Below, piece by piece: positions 36,721 through 49,825 of a stretch of DNA of 64,000 nt. Each line of letters starts with the position of its first letter. The first letter of the stretch is position 1. Made by a program: the position numbers and the translations under genes. The notes beneath the pieces were generated by a model, which was not told the origin of the DNA, ran no database searches, and saw nothing but the letters and a program-made list of their open reading frames with translations. Origin of the DNA: Phycomyces blakesleeanus NRRL 1555(-) (taxonomy: Eukaryota > Mucoromycota > Mucoromycetes > Mucorales > Phycomycetaceae); contig NW_017265144.1 of assembly GCF_001638985.1 (NCBI RefSeq), positions 992,001 to 1,056,000 on the forward strand, given 5' to 3'.

Positions 36721-38420
36721 ATGGCTTATTCTCGATACCCTCCATCTCAATCGCAACCTTACGATGACTGGGGACAAAACAGCGAAACAAACTCAACCTC
36801 ATCTCGGTCAATGACCAATTCTCGATCTCATTCATTGGCATCATCAGCAAGCAGAGCAACTAGTACATCAGGATATGATACTACTGCACGCACTTATTAT
36901 GTTGAGTTGAAGAAACACCTCCAGTCATTCTTACAAAAAGGTATATATATATATATATATAAATCATTATCGTATTGTATTATGTTGTATTATGATTTTT
37001 ATAATATATTAAATATATGTATAATTATATAATTATTTTAGAGGCTATGGAAGGCCCAAGTCCACAAAGAGTATCTGCACGCCACAAACTTTCCAAATTA
37101 AACAACTCACAATTTCATGAATTGGCCATGGATGTATACGATGAATTGGTTAGGCGTAATATTGGTGATAAACTATGTAAGCCAATAAAAATAAAAATAA
37201 AAATAAAAAATAAGATTTAAGATTTAAGATTCAAGTAAGAAATAAGCATTTGATAATTCTTCATTAACTTATTGTTTTATATATATATGTGTGTATTTCT
37301 CGTAAATTAATTGTAACCATGACAACAATGATAACCAAAAAAAAAAAAAAAAAAATACCGTTTATTTTTCTTTGTGCGTGTGTGCGTGTGTGTGCATTTT
37401 ATTTTTATTTATTTTTTAAAATAATAATAATAATAATAATCTTAAAAAGTACCTTTTCTGGCTGTCCGACCCGATTTTCACCCAAAGCGTAATCAGGCAC
37501 GACAGAAACTAGCCACTTTACCAATGTTACGCTTCACAGACCTGGCTAGTGATGTTTATTATGAGCTCACAAGAAGATATCCACAAGTAACAGATCAAGA
37601 AGTAAAGATATTCTCAATGATTCTTGTTCTTATTTTTTTTTCTTAGCATAGAATTTCAAATGAATTATCTTTCTAAAATCAAAACTAACAAATTTGTTCT
37701 TCTTATTGTACAAATTTTTTGATTTATTTATTTTTCTATATACAAAAAAAAAGGATTCTCATCGTCCACCAATGCCTCCAATGCCTCTTCTCACAAAACA
37801 ACTTTCAAACAGCACTAATCCACAACCACCAAGCCAGGCAACTCAAATCGTACCCGTAAAAGGAATGATCAATGTCGAAAGAGGACACTACACTGATGAT
37901 GACGACGACGACGACGATGATGATGATAACGAACCACACTCGCCTTATTCTCCAAAGAGTCCGGTTGGGCACCATCAAGAACCCGATTGGCCAAAAGGTC
38001 AAGGTCAGGCACAGGGATTATTATCTGGAGGGTTAGGGCCAAAACCTATTGCAAATATAATCCACAAGGATAAAAACGATCAGGACGAATCCCTTGATAT
38101 GCTGATGAACGATCTCGGTAACATGGTTCGCAATTCTCCCTCTACACCCCAATCGGCATTCAATGAATCTCGATCTCTGAACACAAAACTCAGGCAAGAA
38201 TATGAAGACCAGATAGCCAATTTAACTAGGCGAATTCGACAACTTGAAAACGAGAAAGAGGCAAGTAATACAATACAATACAATACAATAAAATATATTT
38301 ATTTATTTATAATATAAAACAGTCGATAGAATCAAGTTCAAATCTGGCTACTGAAAAGGAATTGGAACAGCTCAAAAAAGTAAGTAATAACCTTTTTTGG
38401 AGTAGTTGTGGTGGACATGA

Positions 38421-38464
<44 letters not shown>

Positions 38465-40944
38465 TTACAGAACAGCAACAATATAAAAAAGAGTTAAAAG
38501 TAAACTAACTATCGAAACACACCCATATATATATTTAGGCAGACAAAGAAAATAGTATTAGAATAGAAGCACTTCAGGAAGAACTTGAAAAGTGGCAGGA
38601 CCGCTATCAACATCTTGAAGATGCTCGTCTAGAACAACAACAGGTAATTTATTAATTAGGGTATAGTGGGTTTTAATAAACTAACTTTGCTTCGAATATA
38701 TATATATATTGTTGATTTGATTGTAGGTTATCAACAGAATCAAGCAAGAAACCTTGCCACTTCTTGATGAATTGCATCGATTATCAGAAAGCAATGCGAC
38801 CCTACAGATTGATAAAGAACAAGCTGATACACGTGTACAAGAGTATGCTGAAGAGGTAAGAAATTAAAGATGATTTTATCTTTATCTTATTTTTATGTTT
38901 CATTTCTTTTTTTATATATAAAATATATACACATAAAAGTTGAAACAACTTGAAACAAAGTATCAAAATGCTCGTTTAGAGTTGCGGTCTTACAAAGGTA
39001 ATTTTATTTTACTTTATTTTATTTTATTTATATATCGTAAATTGGAATACATGAAAGATTCTATATGATAAAAAGGGAAAGGAGCGGAAAAGAGATAGAG
39101 GGGAAGATCTTGTGTGCGTGTGTTTTTATAGGATATACGGATGGGAATACGGATTTGGGTTCAAGAAATCGAAATGAAACTAACGATATAAAGATATATA
39201 ACAAATCAAATCAAATCAAATCAAATCAAAACTAAACTAAAAACTAATTTATTTATTTATTTAAATGATAATTAAATTATATATATATTTTTTCATTGTA
39301 ATTTTATGATATCATCATTTATTTTAGCTTCTTCACTTTATACTACCGAACTTTACCAGCAAGATCTTTCAAAGAGCGAGTTCTTGAAGCCAACCAAAGA
39401 TGGCATTATCTTGGTGGACAATATTATGGATTATCAAGATTGCATTCATAAATTATTACAAGTTGCAAGGTAAGAAACAAAGAAAGAGATAGAAATACGA
39501 GCATAAAGGCTAGTAAAATATTCACCAGCAGCAACAGTAACAGCAACAGTAATAATCATAATAATTATGCATTTGATAGATCAAGCCACCCTTCTGGAAT
39601 TCTTTCAGTAATGTCACGTTTGGTAAAGATATGCAGAGCAGTGACAAGTGACATCGAATCTGCAGAAGCATCTGGTCAACTTCAATCGGCATCGTTATCG
39701 TTATCGTCAGACAAGCAGGCTAAGCTAGGTCAGCTTAAGGTTGGATTTTCGGTTGCCCTGTCAGACCTACTGGCGGCTTCAAGAAATCATGTTAATGGAA
39801 AAGGGATCAGTCCCGTCAGTCTTGTGGATGTGGCTGCAGGTCAGGTCACAGTCGTGGTTGTTGAACTAGTCAAATTTCTTGGCATGTCATCCCAACTACG
39901 ACCACAACAACAACAACAACAACAACAACAACCAAGTCAGCAACAGCAACCAAATCAACAGCAGCAACATCAGCAACAACAAATATTTTCATCTTCATCA
40001 TCATCTGCATTATTATCTTCTACGTCCCTGACTTCCTTGCCAGCATCAACCACCTCTTTAGGCTCTTCTGCACCACCCACGCGGGCCGAGCCTTCACCTA
40101 CCAAAGGATATTTTAGCCGTCAACAGCAACAACAAGACTATTCTAGTCGTGTAGCCACAGCAACAAAATCAGCGCCAACCTCAAACTCAACATCAACATC
40201 AACATCAACATCAACATCAACCGCAAGAACAGCACAATCCCCACGTATTGAGCATAATAATTATGCGCCTCAGCCAAACCAAGGTTACATTTCTCAAATC
40301 CAGAATCAAAGCCAAGGCCAAAGCCAAAATCACAACTATCACACAAACCAAGCCTATAATGAGGTCTCGACAAACTATTCACCATTATCCTCACCAAATC
40401 CATCAAGAGGTGAACGATCACTTTCACCACAAGAACTTGCCGTAAGTTTACAATTAAACTTAAAACTAAAACTAAAGATACTAATACCAGTACCAATACC
40501 AATATTAATTAATTTTTTTTTTAGAGTTATTTGAAAACAGAGACTGAGCATATTGTAGAGGCCATCCAAGGTTTGTTGAGTGCACTGCGTTTACCTCCTC
40601 ACCAGAGCGGTCAAGTGAAATCGATTATTTCTTCGATTGTGGATATCGTTACTCTTGTGGTCGTGCGTTCTCAGAGCACGATTGAGTCGGCTCAGGGCAG
40701 ACCCTATCGTCACCGCGGAGAACATGTTTTGGCAAACCTGACCGAGTGCAACGAAACCCTTGTGCGTATCAGAGACCGGTTCTTTGGCCAGGCCAACCAA
40801 AATCATATGTCTACCTCGTCTTCATCATCTTCACCTCCTCCCCCTACTGCTACTGCGGCTGCCAAGCGTGACCTGGCCAAGGAAGCATATGAGATTGCAA
40901 AATATACTAAAGAACTTATCAGTATTTTTGAACAAGACGATTAA
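36721..40944 (+). CDS. SPA2: Spa2-like polarisome scaffold
   Basis: Scaffold for polarised growth at hyphal tips that links formin, MAPK modules and Rab-GAPs. Eleven exons: 36721-36940, 37042-37176, 37450-37601, 37754-38260, 38323-38379, 38539-38643, 38727-38855, 38940-38997, 39328-39469, 39580-40441 and 40525-40944, giving 928 residues. The two SHD repeats are clear: ARTYYVELKKHLQSFL then LNNSQFHELAMDVYDELVRR, and PFLAVRPDFHPKRNQARQKL then FTDLASDVYYELTRRYP. An acidic Asp run, then a coiled coil across exons 4-8, then a Gln/Ser-rich linker and a C-terminal helical domain follow, as in Spa2. Intron 4 begins with GC (AAGAG|GCAAGT at 38261); the GT option one codon later stops the frame. SHD repeats are shared with metazoan GIT proteins, but ArfGAP and ankyrin parts are absent. 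Confidence 0.93.
38421..38462 (+). repeat. (AT)n tract inside a SPA2 intron
   Basis: About 40 bases of pure AT alternate within intron 5 of SPA2. It is a microsatellite likely to vary in length. Confidence 0.9.
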
Positions 40945-41769
40945 AAAAAAAAAAGAATAATAATAATCATAATCATAATAAAATTATCTATTTATTTTTG
41001 CTTTGCTTTCATTTAATTTCATTTCATTTGTTCATTCATTATTATATAGACTATAGACTATAGATTTATATATATATATATTAAGAAATAAAAGAAGTAT
41101 AAATAAGTTATTATTTTCATTTAGTAGGTTTGCTTATTATAATGACAAATAACAAATAAAATGTAAGACGTGTTTGGTGTTTTATGGGTGTAAATATTCT
41201 TTCAAAATACAGTAATAACATTATTGTACAAGGGATTATTTTTCTCTCTATTTTCTCTCTCGCTTATCGACTTTGAGTAAAGACATATAAAGAAGAAAAA
41301 GAAAATAAAGAGATAAAGAGATAGTTAAAGTAAAGTAAAGTAAAGTAAAGTAGGTAAGTTAGTTAAAGGGTTTGACCATAATTATTGGTCTAAAATGTAA
41401 AAAAAAAAAAAGGAAAAATTATAGTGTAATAATAAAGAAGACAAAAATAATAATAATAGTAGTAGTAGTAATAAAGAATAAAAAGAAATATTGAAAAAGA
41501 TATAAGTGGTTTAAAAGAATAAGTAGAAGAAGTAGTAGTAGAAGTAGTAGAAGTAGTAGAAGAGGTAGAAGAGATAAAATAAAGAGTTATGTGTGTGTGT
41601 GTGTTTTTGATGTATTTGAAAAGGGTTCCATATTCTTTCTGAACCTTCTTCGAATTCTTCAGATTCTCCTGTTCTTTCTTCTTTTTCGGATTCTTTTGTT
41701 TAAACAAAGAAGAGAAACAAAAAAAAAGGACTTCTTGTCTTTTCCTTTTTTGATTTTTGTCGTAGTTCT
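40945..41769. other. Convergent 3' spacer
   Basis: This lies between the SPA2 stop and the stop of the membrane-glycosyltransferase gene. It holds ATT/TAA-rich DNA, AAAGT pentamers (41327-41350), and GTA/GAA triplet runs at 41455-41575. No gene is seen. Confidence 0.5.
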
Positions 41770-42150
41770 TTAGAGAGTAATGACATTAGGATCTCCATTC
41801 TACAAAAAAAAAAGGCGAAAATTAATAAATGTGTAAAGCAATCAGAAGAAAAAGAAAGCCAAAAAAAAAAGACTTACAAAAGGATGTCGCCATCCGCACT
41901 GGAAATCATTCTTTTTGTATGTCCGGTCATGACTAGTAGAGGTATTGTAGCCAATATGGTACATCAAGAGCGTTTTGCTTGTAACAAGCGACTGGCTGCA
42001 CTCTTGGCATTCGGGCAGTTCACCCAAAAGGCACTTTTGGATGATGATATCTGGTGGCATGGTGTCGTATTGTAAAAGAAGCCTTGAAACAAGCTTGGCT
42101 ATCTTTGGCTTAAGAAACAATCCACTATAGACACACACATATAAATATAA

Positions 42151-42188
<38 letters not shown>

Positions 42189-45084
42189 GATTTTTTGTTT
42201 TGGTAATACAAACACAAACACAAAATAGAAATAGAAATGTAGGTGAGATTTGGGTTGCACAAACATCAAAATAAATAAATAAAATAAAACATCTTGTTTA
42301 TGTTTACATTTTGTAATGAATAAATAAATGATCTTGATCATTTTATATTCATTTCTCTCTATCGACAACTTCTTTAAGTTTCTATATTTATATGATATTT
42401 ACCTTCCACCTGTGCCAACAAAAATTCCACAGTGGTTTGGCACTTGCTGGTTTGCCTTGTAGATTACGTTTTCGATCTCACGCCATTCATGTGCACCACA
42501 GACCGGGAAATCGTCTTCCATTAGCGCAATGTAAGTAGTCTGCATATTGTCGGTGACCAGATCAAGTGCCTTTGAGACGTGCAGGCGCTGGTTGAGTTGA
42601 TCTCCTTCCTCCCGAATCCACCGGATGTACTGCTGTCCCTTGAGATCATTTGCAAACCGTTCTCGGGCGGCGTCGAACTGAGAATGATTGGTAAAATGGG
42701 TGTACACCACTGTCTGGATTCGGCTGTAAAGTGAGTTTGGGGCAGGGTTCACAGGCCAGTTGGCAAGATAGGATTCCAGGGTACGGGTGAGATAAGGTGG
42801 GTTGGAGCGTCGGGGAGCAGTCATGAATACAAAGGTAAACATATATCGATCATTTGACATTCCGTTCATCGTCGCTGGTTCGACAAGGTACTCTCGGGTA
42901 TGGTAAGAGTTACAGATCAAGAGAACCGACAGTGTCACGCCAACCACGAATGCTGCCTTTTTCATGGTAAACCACAAAATCCTCCATAGAGGGGTCCGTC
43001 GGTACCGTTCCTGAACAATAAACTCGTTCATGTCTTTTGTTTCTTCTCCTTCTTGTTCTGGTTCTTGTTCTCCTCCTCCTCCTTCTTGTTGTTGTTGTTG
43101 CATTTGGATTTGGATTTGGTGTATCTGCTGCTGTCGGTAATAATGGTGATCGTACCACTTTTCTCGTGCAAGCCAGGACTGGATCAGGACCGTGGTCATA
43201 TAACCTGTCAATAGTCCGGTCAAAGACCACCAGAGGATGTTCTTGACCGTGTAGTTGACCAGACACATCAGAAATTGAAGTACGACCTTGTGGACGGTCA
43301 GCTTGTTGTGAGAGTCTTCATCTCCGTAAATAAGGATGTACTTGTCCTCTATATTTAATGACTGTACGACCAATAAAGCAAACAGAAACGGCGCCAAACC
43401 TATTAGAAATCAAATAAAAAGTAAATTTGTTATTTATTGGTTTACAAGCGTGTTCTCAACAAATTAAACAAGAAATAGGACACGGTCTCTCTTATTTATT
43501 TCATTCGATTCTTAATTCACACCCCCACCTTATTTCCCTCACTTTATTTTTTATTATTATTAGTATCCTTCACACACACACACACCCCCTTCACCCCCCC
43601 CCTCTCTCTCTCTCTCTCTTTATGTATATAATTTTTGTTTGTCTTTTTGTTTGTGTCTGTGTGTCTATCTACCTTAAATGCACAGACACACACACAGACC
43701 CTACACTATACCATAATACGCTATAATATACTATAATATACTATAATATGTCTAATGGACTTGTAATTATTATATATATAATTATAATTATAATTTTTTT
43801 TTAAAATGTGTAAAAATAAAATAAAATAAATATATTTTTTTTAATAAATATATATAATTACATACCTTGACTACACTCGTGGGCGGAATCACTAAAGAAT
43901 AATAACGGAACGGCCCAGCCTGTAGATTTGGTGAACAGATAACCAATGACTTGACGCGTTGTGCAGACCGTAAATACCACGCCCAATAAGACTTTAATGA
44001 ACCGGCGCGTGTTGCCCAACATGTGTGCCAACGACTCCTCGAACAAACCGAGAATCAGGACGTTCCAGCCAAACAAAAGGACGGTCGGCAAAGAAAACTG
44101 AAAGAGAAATGGAGACAAGAAGAGGTTGGCGATCTCGAGTCGGTGGATGACATACGAAGGGGCTGAGCATTTGAGTTCAATAAGGTCAAAGAAGTTCAGG
44201 GCCGACAAAAAGACAGAGATGACGATGATATAGCGAGTGATGACCGGTAGAGGCCATAGACAGAGAAGTTTTTGTGATTTAGACTTTTTACCATTCAACA
44301 TGTGTTGGTATGATTGTGGTTGTGGTTGTGGTTGGGATTGGGATGCGTTTGTCAATTGTCTCGGTCGATGGTGGCGAATTCTGTATTTCGAGTTCTTCCG
44401 TGCGTGGGTTCGTACAGGGGAAGGTACGGACATTGAGATTGGAGATGAAGGGATTGTGAGTACAAAGCTCCGGGTGCGAGTAGGAACCGAAATCGACAAG
44501 GGGAAGGTTGAAGGGAAATGCGAATTGGAATTGGAAATCGAGTTCAAAGAGGAGGTAGAGGTAGAGATCGCAGTTGCGGTTGACGATGATAATGATGATG
44601 ATGATGATGATGTTGTTGTTGTTGTTGTTGAAGCTAATGTCGACGATGCTGATTTTCGACTCGGTATTAAGTATTTTTCGTTGTTATAATTTTGGTTGTA
44701 ATTACTCGTTAAAAAAGAGTTTTCTTCTTCGAGCGAAAGTAGGTCTGATCGGTTTATCGCTGAATCCGTAAACATTGCCGACATTGTCTTTGTCAACCTT
44801 GAGGTATTATTATTTTTGTTGTTGTTACTATAATTTTTATGATTATGATTACTATTGACATCAACAGTAACATCGTTATTATTATTTTTTGTGTTATTGT
44901 TGTTATTGTTGTTGTTGTTCGTCGTCGTCGTCGATGCATTCGTCGCCGTCGTGGTCGCAGTTGGCTCTGTAATTGTGGAGGTTGGCATCGTTGACGATGA
45001 TGTTGATGACGGTTGGTTCGTTGATCCTGACACTTCCTGGACTATTTGAAAGGAACCGAACATTTTGAAGAGAGATTCCCGCAT
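41770..45084 (-). CDS. Multi-spanning membrane protein fused to a GT54-like glycosyltransferase domain
   Basis: Four exons in transcription order: 45084-43866, 43399-42403, 42124-41878 and 41799-41770, giving 830 residues. Residues 1 to about 265 are low complexity (Thr, Asn, Ser). A block of transmembrane helices from about 270 (VITRYIIVISVFLSALNFF onward) ends near 480, with SDSAHECSQGLAPFLFALLV spanning the first junction and resembling rhomboid-like proteins. After a Gln/Glu linker and one more helix comes a domain resembling N-acetylglucosaminyltransferase IV (GT54). Its marks are FMTAPRRSNPPYLTRTLESY, the acidic ALMEDDFPVCGAHEW, NHCGIFVGTGGSGLFLK, PPDIIIQKCLLGELPEC and DFQCGWRHPFNGDPNVITL. 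Helices and transferase share exon 2, so the fusion is in the genome. A start at 45063 is also possible. The Golgi or ER is the likely site; the acceptor sugar is unknown. Confidence 0.8.
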
Positions 45085-45474
45085 GGGTCGTTCCAACCAA
45101 TACAGCAACAGCAACAAAAGGTAGTAGAGAAAGGGAAGAGGTGTTGAGAAGTTATCGAATAAACAAGGGATCGAGAGTTTATGATTTTATGCTTTTTATG
45201 CTGCTTTCTTTCTTTCTTTCTTCTTTTTTTTTTTTTCACCAAAAAAAAAGGAATGAAGTTAATATATAAAATATATATATAAAATAAAAAAGAAATAAAG
45301 AAAGAAAGAGATAGAGAGAGAGAGAGAAAGGAAGGAAGGAAGGAAGGAAGGAAAGAAGGAAAGTAGGAAGGAAAGAAAGAGGGAATTATAAATATATGTA
45401 TATAATATATATATAATTTATATTAGAATATAAATAATATAATATATAAATCAGGAATACAAAAAAGGGAACAA

Positions 45475-45507
<33 letters not shown>

Positions 45508-48500
45508 TATATATATCTATATTTTCAAGTAACTAAAGCAGAAGAAGAAGAGGAAAAAGAAAAATAGGGGAAATATATGTATATAAATGTATAATGTATG
45601 TACAAATGTATGTATCTATGTACTGTTTGGTAAGAAATGTATATATATTATATAAATAAAAATTAAAAAGAATAGCAGAAGAACCAAAGCTTTGAAATCA
45701 ATATTGGAAATAATAATCTTTTTATTCATAGTTTTTTTTTTTTATTTTTTTATTATTTTTTGAAGCGCAATACAAAAAGTATATATGTATATAAAAGATA
45801 TTTATACAATACGGAATAAATATTTTATCTACATTACACACGATACTAGTTTTGTACTTAATCTAGTTTGTTAAACTCGGCTTTTCCCTTTCGTGTCACA
45901 CCTATTTTAAAATAAGAAATATACTTATAAAAGTATATACTGAGAGAGTATCGTACAGATACAGACATATATATATAAAAAGATGGAAAGGCTGACTGAA
46001 TGACTGAATGACTGAATGACTAACCAGCTAACCAACTGGCTAGCTTCCGATAATTTATTTTTATTCAAAAATAATATTCAGTAGTCTTTAATTGCCATTT
46101 TTGGCTTATATCTGTGTTCATGTTCCTTTGTTGGTGATGTGCTGGGATTTCTTATCTTAATACGTTATTACTATTAGTGTTTATGTTAAATAACATATAT
46201 ATAATGTCAAAGATATCTTCTTTTGTTCTTCTTGTTTTTTTCTTTTTTATTTAAAGAAGTATATATCTTTATTTATTTATAAAAATGAAAGCTTCTTTAA
46301 AGCCTCTCTTTCTTCTTCTTTACTTTATTTCATGCCTTTTCATTTATATGCCTCCTTTTCTTATTATTTATATATATATAAAGGGGATCGACCTATCGTT
46401 TTGCGTTTTGTCGATATTTAATACCCGACACCTTTTTTCTTCTTCCTCTTCTTCCTCTTCTTCTTCCTTTTTTTGGTATTTGTATTTATTTTTATATGTA
46501 TTTAAAAAGAAGGGAAAGTGGCTTCCCTTGGATCTACGATGCCCAAACAAGGAAAGAGGGTGGCGTTTTAGCAAGATTTGCTGAATAAGAAATAGATAAA
46601 AATAAAAATAAAAATAAAAAGGCTATGCAAGCAACAGTAACAATAGAAACGGATTGCAGCTTGCATACATAACGTATGTATACGGTGTACATAATGTATA
46701 AAGTATCCCAAATATATATATCATAAAAAAACACACAATATAAATATGATAATAATTATCTAAAATCTCTTTCTCTCTCTCTCCTTCCTCCCCTTCCCTT
46801 TTCTTCCCCTTTCTTTCTGACTATTCTTTGTAACATTTATAAGATTCTGTACCTGACTACAGAAATTCAGGCAAATTTCATGTCACTGACATAATAACAA
46901 AACACACATCTATAATATGTCCATGTGTGTATGTTTGGTATCCTATTTGGCCTGTGTACCTCATTCAGCGTCATCTACACATCATTACCGATCTTTGTTG
47001 TACTACATAAACCAAGCCTATTTTCTTACGGCTTTGTATATTCCTATTTTAATTGCTATTGCTATTGCTATTGTTATTGTGTGGGTTGTCTATATAATAA
47101 TATAACTATGAATATAAAAAGGCTATCATAACATTCTCTTTGAGATAGCCCGAAAATAACAATAATATTGACAGCATAATCATAAATATTTATTTATTTA
47201 AAAGAGTGGCTCAAGATGGAATTTGATTGTGGCTTAAATTTCCAGCCAATTTTATCTTCCTTTGGCTTATTCGTTTTTATTTTATTTGTGATTTAATGTA
47301 CGCCTTGTATTCACCCAAGGGCTGATTGTCTGTTCACCCCAGGCATCAATCAATAGAACAATAATAAGACATCATTCCTTTTTTAGTTTCTTTGTTTATC
47401 TTCGCCTACAAATGACGACAGTAACTTCTTTATCCTATTGACATACATACATATATATAATCCAAGCTGTATGTCATAACTTACATCATTATTGAATGAG
47501 TTCCCGCTGTACACTAGGACTCAATATATATATATATATATATATATATATCTTCAACAATCGCTCTCTACACTACACTATACTTGGCTGTATTGTACTG
47601 CACTGTACTGCACTGCACTGTACTACACAATGCTGCATTACATCTGCATATATCCGTATGTTCTGGTATGTGCAAGTAGATCTTTGTACCCCAGTTGCTC
47701 CTCACCATATTGTTCCGGCTGCACTCTTTAGCGCCAGCCACATTCATATCCTCTATCTCTTGTCCAACCAGTCCGTCAAATGGCCGGATCAATTGATCGA
47801 TTTTTTTTTGATTTTTATTATTATTATTAGTATTCTACTGTTTTTAGCCCACTTGATAGCCAAGACTTATTTTTCCCAATTTTAGCAGCAACCTTGTTGC
47901 CTGTTTTCATATCCACTTATAGCCACAGCCACACAGCTGCCCTGAGCGATTAAACAATCCTCAACTGTCCAAGCCTTTATCTTTCTTTCTCTTTCTTTAC
48001 GCCCTTGAATTTATTCATCTGGTAACGCGAATAATAAAAAGAAAAAATCAAACTACTGCGAAAGTCTGTCAGGTGATTTGTCTATATATATATATATTAG
48101 TATTTTGTGAGATGTCATTGTGTCTGCCGCCAAGTCTATCGTGCTTCTAGACTATTAGTGTTTCATGAACCGATTTTTTCTCTTTTTGTCCATAGCTTTT
48201 GTGTGCGTATGTGCGCGTGGATAATAGGATGTTCCTGGTTAGTCACATTAGATGAGGTACTAGGTTAGATTCTTTGTACGAACCTATCAAAATAAAAATA
48301 AAAAATTGTTATATAAATAAATAAATACATATATATATATATTATTTGATGACTTTCACTCGTCTTTTTTTTTTAATTGATCCTATTTCCAGTCCATCAG
48401 TTCTATTGAGTACCACTCCAGCTCATCATTATCAAATATACTTAACCTCAAATATTATCTAACTTTCTCCACAAAAACCGAATATTATACCCACACACAC

Positions 48501-49111
48501 ACCTGTATATATATTATACTCGTGCACGGGTTGAAATGACAGTAAACCTTTCAACCTCTGTGCGTACTCTTTCAAATAAACCTTATCTATTAATTATATT
48601 ACCCTTGTTTGATGACATCGATACTACTACTACTATTGTTATTCTTGTTGTGTTGTGTTTTAGTCCTAATCATTTAAAACACTTTAAACCATTAGCTTAT
48701 GATTTTGACATATTATCTTCAGCAAAACTATGAAATGATACCCTACAGCAACAAAAATTCATGTCAAATGAACTCATTCACTCACTCATTCAATATATCA
48801 TTCACTCTTTCATTCATATTCATATGCACAGAGTACCAAATAAGGAAAAGAAGAAGAATAAGAAGAATAGGAAGGGTCTACTCATACAATTTCATCTAGG
48901 GATTTTTTTTTTAAAAAAAAAAAGAAATGATTTGGATAACGTTTGTGAAGCCCTGACCGGGGAGAGGGCTTTGTTATTCTGCTTTTTTTTTTTAATTACG
49001 AAATGCCCAATTTTCTTTCTGTACATCTAACCACACACACAAACACAGTACACACGTATATTTACGCTTGGACTATATATTTCTTATAAGAGAAAAAGAA
49101 AATTAAATAAA
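45085..49111. other. 4-kb AT-rich spacer
   Basis: This is the promoter side of the membrane-glycosyltransferase gene and beyond. It has GAAA/GAAG runs (45295-45380), (TA)n near 45477-45498, AAAATA runs near 46594-46618, GCTATT repeats near 47053-47075, and a CTGTACTGCAC-type minisatellite near 47590-47635. Reading frames here are short and low complexity. I see no supported gene or RNA. Confidence 0.45.
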
Positions 49112-49301
49112 TAAGGGCCTTCTCAAACACTCGCCAAGGTCCTAAAAGTTGGCGTTGAAATCCAAATAAGTATTAGCGAAAGTTTCCTAATTTAGTCAAT
49201 TTTGTTGGCGAAGGTTACTAATTTAGATAACTTTCGCCAATCCATATATAGAAATCACCGCCAAAATTTAAGACCTTGGTGGGTGCTTGAGAAGCCCCTA
49301 A
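49112..49301. mobile_element. PIF/Harbinger-like MITE with TAA target-site duplication
   Basis: A 184-bp element (49115-49298) has long imperfect terminal inverted repeats. The left end reads GGGCCTTCTCAAACACTCGC and the right end, in reverse complement, GGGGCTTCTCAAGCACCCAC; similarity continues through CCAAGGTC and TTGGCG to about 45 bp. It is flanked on both sides by TAA (49112-49114 and 49299-49301), the 3-bp duplication typical of PIF/Harbinger (Tourist-like) elements. Internal arms carry a second inverted pair built on GCGAAAGTT/AACTTTCGC. It has no coding capacity, so it depended on a transposase elsewhere. Confidence 0.82.
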
Positions 49302-49500
49302 ACTAATATATATATATATAAAAGAGAGAGAGAGAGGGTGTGGGACGTTGTGAGATGGTGGAGATAAGTTGGTTTTGGTGGCTGCCACTCTTCCAAGGGA
49401 TTAAAGGTACGACATTAGGGGATCTAAATAGGGAAGGGATCGAAAAAAAAAGGGGGTTCGGATATTTAAGTATCCTTGAAGATGTCTAAATACCGACATA
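49302..49500. other. Short spacer between MITE and tandem duplication
   Basis: (TA)n and (GA)n followed by mixed sequence (ATTAGGGGATC, GATATTTAAGTATC). No feature is recognised. Confidence 0.35.
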
Positions 49501-49825
49501 TATTGGAAAAAAAAAACCTTTAAAATCTCAACTGAAAGCAGTCACTTAAGAAGATGCTTATGTAGCAAGTGTGGCTGATATTTTAAAAAGAAAGGTTCAA
49601 TGTGCTGGAATAGAAAATATTTAAACTAAGCAACATAAGTTTAAAAAGTATAAAATGGTATGAATTGGAAAAAAAAACCTTTAAAATCTCAAAACTGAAA
49701 GCAGACACTTAAGAAGATGCTTATGTAGCAAGTGTGGCTGATATTTTAAAAAGAAAGGTTCAATGTGCTGGAATAGAAAATATTTAAACTAAGCAACATA
49801 AGTTTAAAAAGTATAAAATGATATA
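49501..49825. repeat. Recent tandem duplication, period 162 bp
   Basis: Copies at about 49501-49662 and 49663-49825 are almost identical over their whole length, sharing for example GAAGATGCTTATGTAGCAAG and TGGCTGATATTTTAAAAAG. They differ by a few single-base indels and substitutions (for example CAGTCAC versus CAGACAC). Neither copy encodes a protein. Confidence 0.95.

Noticed and set aside
44237..44689. Long plus-strand open frame opposite the membrane-glycosyltransferase gene
   Set aside because: It mirrors the low-complexity Ser/Thr/Asn region of the real minus-strand exon; its composition follows from the triplet repeats.
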